In this document: piece by piece, positions 61,229 to 64,000 of the stretch
Layout of the letters: every line of letters begins with the position of its first letter
Position numbering within the stretch: position 1 is the stretch's first letter
Assembly: GCA_030587365.1 (NCBI GenBank)
Contig: JAUQZE010000025.1
Coordinates: 36,919-100,918, forward strand
DNA length: 64,000 bases
DNA from: Candidatus Freyarchaeota archaeon
Lineage (GTDB): Archaea > Asgardarchaeota > Jordiarchaeia > Jordiarchaeales > Jordiarchaeaceae
Reading direction: 5' to 3'
The notes under the pieces: model-generated
What the model was told of the DNA's origin: nothing
The model's database searches: none
The model's input: the letters and a program-made list of their open reading frames with translations, nothing else
Program-made: the position numbers and the translations under genes

Positions 61229-62250
61229 AAACGAAAAAACTAATCTTATCCACTCGGGAGAATCATCTTGCAGCAAAGTCTATCAGGACTGATTTAGCGA
61301 GAGTTATTGCTATTATCATGGTTATAATTTCTCACGTATATGTGTTTTTTAGCTCTCAGAGCCTTAGTTTCCTAACTTATTTCGGAATAATTGGAATAGT
61401 CTTAGAAGTCTACCTCTCCTCTGGTTCAACATTAATCTATTTCATAAACTACTTCGGACAAACTGGAGTGGCTATATTTTTCATCTGCAGTGGCGCAAAT
61501 CTCACATCGTCCTCATTCAGCTTAAAGGAGAAGTTTATTAAGCTATATCCCGCGTTTATTCTCACCTTCATCGCGTGGAATTTTCTGCGGCCTGCACCAT
61601 CATTAATAACTCTCGTATCTTACGTGGGATTGTTTAATGGATTCTATGGTGTAAGTTATTCATATCTTTGGTTCATTCCAGCAATGTTCGGATTATATGT
61701 TTTATATCCGTTAATACAAAAAGTAGTAGAACATAAAGTGGGAATAGTTTTTCTTATTTCAATTTCTTTATGCGGTTTGATTTATAACCAGTTAGCTGCC
61801 TTAAGTTCTGGGTCGACGACTCCATACACTTCGTCTACTTTAATGGCTATTTTCCCATTCGTTTTGGGAATGATTACAAAAAAGGTAAAGAGAAAATATG
61901 GTTTGTTGATTTTGTTATTTTCTGTGACTTATTTTATGGGTCAGAAAAATTTAGCCGGTAACATAACATATGTTATGTATGGAATATTCCCTGTGTTAAT
62001 CGCTTACGGGATATTCAGCATTTCGTCTAACACATTCAGAACTAGGTGGAGTGACACAACATATGTTCTCTATTTAGCACACGCACTTGTCTTTTTACTT
62101 TTGTACATTTATATGGGTTTATTTGGGCTCGTTCTAGGTATCCCAGTATTACTATTTTCTGGATGGTATGGAACAAGATTAAATAATAAATTTACGGCCT
62201 ATCTTATGAAGAGAGTAAATAGAGAAGGAGAAGAGAAGAATAAAATGTAG
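61225..62250 (+). CDS. Acyltransferase family 3 membrane protein
   Basis: The 341-residue protein has about ten membrane helices. The N-terminal RTDLARVIAIIMVIISHVYVFF contains the conserved histidine of acyltransferase-3 proteins (usually R-x-x-A-x-x-x-V-x-x-x-H). WFIPAMFGLYVLYPLIQ and YVLYLAHALVFLLLYI are family features near the middle and end. Such enzymes O-acetylate surface sugars. GTG start overlapping the zinc-ribbon remnant. AT-rich relative to the flanking transposase DNA. Confidence 0.85.
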   Translation: MKTKKLILSTRENHLAAKSIRTDLARVIAIIMVIISHVYVFFSSQSLSFLTYFGIIGIVLEVYLSSGSTLIYFINYFGQTGVAIFFICSGANLTSSSFSLKEKFIKLYPAFILTFIAWNFLRPAPSLITLVSYVGLFNGFYGVSYSYLWFIPAMFGLYVLYPLIQKVVEHKVGIVFLISISLCGLIYNQLAALSSGSTTPYTSSTLMAIFPFVLGMITKKVKRKYGLLILLFSVTYFMGQKNLAGNITYVMYGIFPVLIAYGIFSISSNTFRTRWSDTTYVLYLAHALVFLLLYIYMGLFGLVLGIPVLLFSGWYGTRLNNKFTAYLMKRVNREGEEKNKM

Positions 62251-62329
62251 AAGTTAGGGACATTTGTCACCCCTTGCTGTTAGTTGGTAGGATGTCCTGT
62301 AATTTAAATGCTTCCACGAACTCCCAAAG

Positions 62330-62750
62330 CTAGGAGCCGTTTGGCGGGACGCCGAGCCGCTCGTTGGGCGTCTGGCGGGTCATCCGGTTCATGCAGTGGT
62401 TCTCAAACTCCAGGAAAGCCCGGGTCTTCCGCGCCTGATCCTCACGGGAGTTGCAGCCCGAGACTCTGAGGATGGATTTAAGCTCCCTCTGAACTCGGCC
62501 GATCTTACCCAGGGTCTGGGGGTGGTGGGGTGAGGCCCAGATATGCTTGGTTCCGTGTTTCGTGCAGTACCGCCCCGCCCTCCGGTTCATTCGGTCCATC
62601 TGGGTGCCGTTGTCCGTGAGCAGGTGCTCAAAATCGGGCACGTTCCCATCCATCCAGTCGTAGACTTGGTCGTCGGTGGCTTCCTCAAGGACGGTTCCCC
62701 ACCTTCTGCGGGAGTGGTCGTCAAGCACTATCAGAATGGGGCGGTCGTCA
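62330..62750 (-). pseudogene. IS481-like DDE transposase, 3' fragment
   Basis: The fragment has the rve integrase core: DRPILIVLDDHSRRRWG with the first aspartate, LLTDNGTQ with the second, and SPHHPQTLGKIGRVQRELK with the last acidic residue. The N-terminal helix-turn-helix half is absent. Coding homology ends at about 62750, exactly where the next transposase's promoter begins, so insertion of that element probably removed the 5' part. GC content is far above the neighbouring acyltransferase. Confidence 0.8.
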
Positions 62751-62771
62751 CCATATGTTCAATAAAAACTC

Positions 62772-62779
62772 CTATATAG
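62772..62779 (+). promoter_or_regulatory. TATA box of the transposase, leaderless transcript likely
   Basis: CTATATAG lies 21-28 bases before the ATG at 62800, and no Shine-Dalgarno motif is present. Transcription is predicted to begin at or next to the start codon. Confidence 0.45.
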
Positions 62780-62799
62780 GTGTAATTCGCTTTTAGATT

Positions 62800-64000
62800 A
62801 TGGAACGGCAAGTTGTTGAATGCAGGACGAGTTTTGATGCGTGCCCCCTCTGTGGGTCAAGGCTCGTGAAGAAGTACAACTGCAACCCCAGGAAGATTGT
62901 AACACTTGAGGGAGAAATCTACGTCCTGGAGAGGGTGCTCATGTGCAGCAACCCCGAGTGCGCGGCTAGGGACTGGAGCTTCCATTCAGAGGAGCTGCAA
63001 GCGATGGCCTTCTGGCGCAGAATCTACGGCGTTGATGTCATCGCCCGCATAGCCGACCTGAAGCACAGGGAGAGGAAAACCCACGACGAGATCCTGGAAT
63101 ATCTGCACTCCCGAGGAATAAACATAAGCAAGGGGAACATAACTTACGTGCTCAACTTTGTGGAGGCTGTGGCGCGGGGCTGGCACGAGGAAAACATAGA
63201 AGTCATACGAAGCAAGATTAAGGAGCGCGGGGGTTACACCCTCGGCGTCGACGGAACCCACAGCTACCTCGGGTACCCCTTATACATTTTTCGGGACACC
63301 CTCTCAGGCGCCGTGCTCTACGCGCGGGCGGCTGCAAGTGAATCCACGGACGACTTAAAACCCTTCTTTGAGAAGGTCTTGGAGATGTTCGGCGAGCCCC
63401 TGGCGGTGGTCAGTGACATGCAGCCCTCCATTCTGGAGGTGGTAAAGGAGCTTCTGCCCGGGGTGAAGCACCAGTTCTGCCAGTATCACTTCCTGAGGAA
63501 CGTGGGTAAGGAGCTTATGGGGCAGGACTACAAGAAGCTTAGCAGAATCATGAGGAGAGAGGGGGTGAAAACCAAGGTTAGGACGCAAATCCGAGGGGAA
63601 AAAAAGAAAAAGAAAGGGAAATCCTCACAAACCTAGTCTACTCGCTTGAAGTGACCTGCGACGACTTCCCCTTCGACCTCTACTACGTGGAGTTCTACGA
63701 CCGAATGAAGCAAGTCAGAACCGTGGTGAGGAGGTGCCTGGCCGACTACACACTAGAAGACGGATACCGGTGCGCCCTGCTTGAGATAGAGAGAATCCTC
63801 GCCGAGGTCGTGAACGACGCCCGAATTAGGAGCCTCGTTAAGAGGCTGAAGGAGTACTACCGGGATTTCCAGAAACTCAGACAGGCTCTTGAATCCCGAG
63901 GCTCCAGGGCGGAGGTAGAGGCCAGGGTTAAGAGATGCATGAACCTTTTTAAGAGAAGGGGTAGAAGGGATGCGCGGTACCTGAAGGTGGTGGGGCAGAT
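62800..64000 (+). CDS. MULE/IS256-like DDE transposase with -1 frameshift site, runs past window end
   Basis: The first frame (to 63636) has an N-terminal zinc ribbon (CPLCGSRL ... CSNPECAARDW). The DDE core has GVDGTHSYLGYPLYIF, VVSDMQPSILEVV and HQFCQYHFLRNVGKEL. It ends shortly after a lysine run. The -1 frame continues EILTNLVYSLEVTCDDFPFD and is open to 64000. At 63600-63606 lies A-AAA-AAG in the zero frame, the canonical -1 slippery heptamer of many insertion sequences. The natural product is probably a frameshift fusion. Confidence 0.8.

Overview
The window is archaeal chromosome. It has archaeal XPB with Bax1, TATA-binding protein, the archaeal CoA route (pantoate kinase plus phosphopantothenate synthetase), coenzyme F420 genes, TTG/GTG starts with Shine-Dalgarno motifs, and TATA boxes about 25 bases before inferred start sites. 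A Rab-like GTPase, a Rup/MglA-like GTPase fused to an AbrB domain, an ArvA GTPase and two roadblock proteins suggest an Asgard or related deep lineage. That placement is an inference from gene content and is not proven. Ferredoxin-linked enzymes (tungsten aldehyde oxidoreductase, 2-oxoacid oxidoreductase, radical SAM, RACo-like protein) point to an anaerobe.

Layout: 0-0.7 kb, two roadblock genes, the first cut by the window edge. 1.0-2.2 kb, a frameshifted TnpB. 2.4-5.2 kb, the XPB-Bax1 repair operon. 5.5-7.7 kb, polyferredoxin plus tungsten aldehyde oxidoreductase. 7.7-10.7 kb, TBP followed by a scrambled stretch: tail of a NosD-like surface protein, HEAT-repeat gene, inverted HEAT remnant and a second, truncated TBP copy with its own promoter. 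10.9-18.8 kb, CoA biosynthesis (MfnA, PanE, RACo-like, phosphopantothenate synthetase, pantoate kinase, CoaBC). 18.8-25.5 kb, LplB-like, M23-like, HisG, two coiled-coil proteins, TatD, zinc-ribbon coiled-coil. 25.6-27.9 kb, AK6-like kinase and the ArvABC operon. 28.2-30.1 kb, two membrane proteins behind a palindrome-flanked promoter, then the AbrB-GTPase fusion. 30.3-39.4 kb, phosphodiesterase, interrupted HD hydrolase, Rab-like GTPase, a LysA homologue without its PLP lysine, Nnr, YkgJ, agmatinase, NrdG-like. 39.5-44.1 kb, AbrB-ACT regulator, membrane protein, and CofC/DUS-like/CofD/CofE. 45.0-47.7 kb, KorABC. 48.0-57.0 kb, a 2987-residue secreted beta-helix protein with a structured leader. 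57.4-64.0 kb, a decayed island: two ABC-2 permeases, remnants of a third permease and of their ATPase, acyltransferase, and transposase genes, one with a canonical -1 slippery site.

The CoA genes together cover ketopantoate and aspartate to 4'-phosphopantetheine, except PanB and a separate beta-alanine source. The Cof genes make F420, and KorABC and the aldehyde oxidoreductase both reduce ferredoxin. Beyond genes, the + strand shows alternating blocks rich in G+T or A+C that run across gene boundaries regardless of coding direction.
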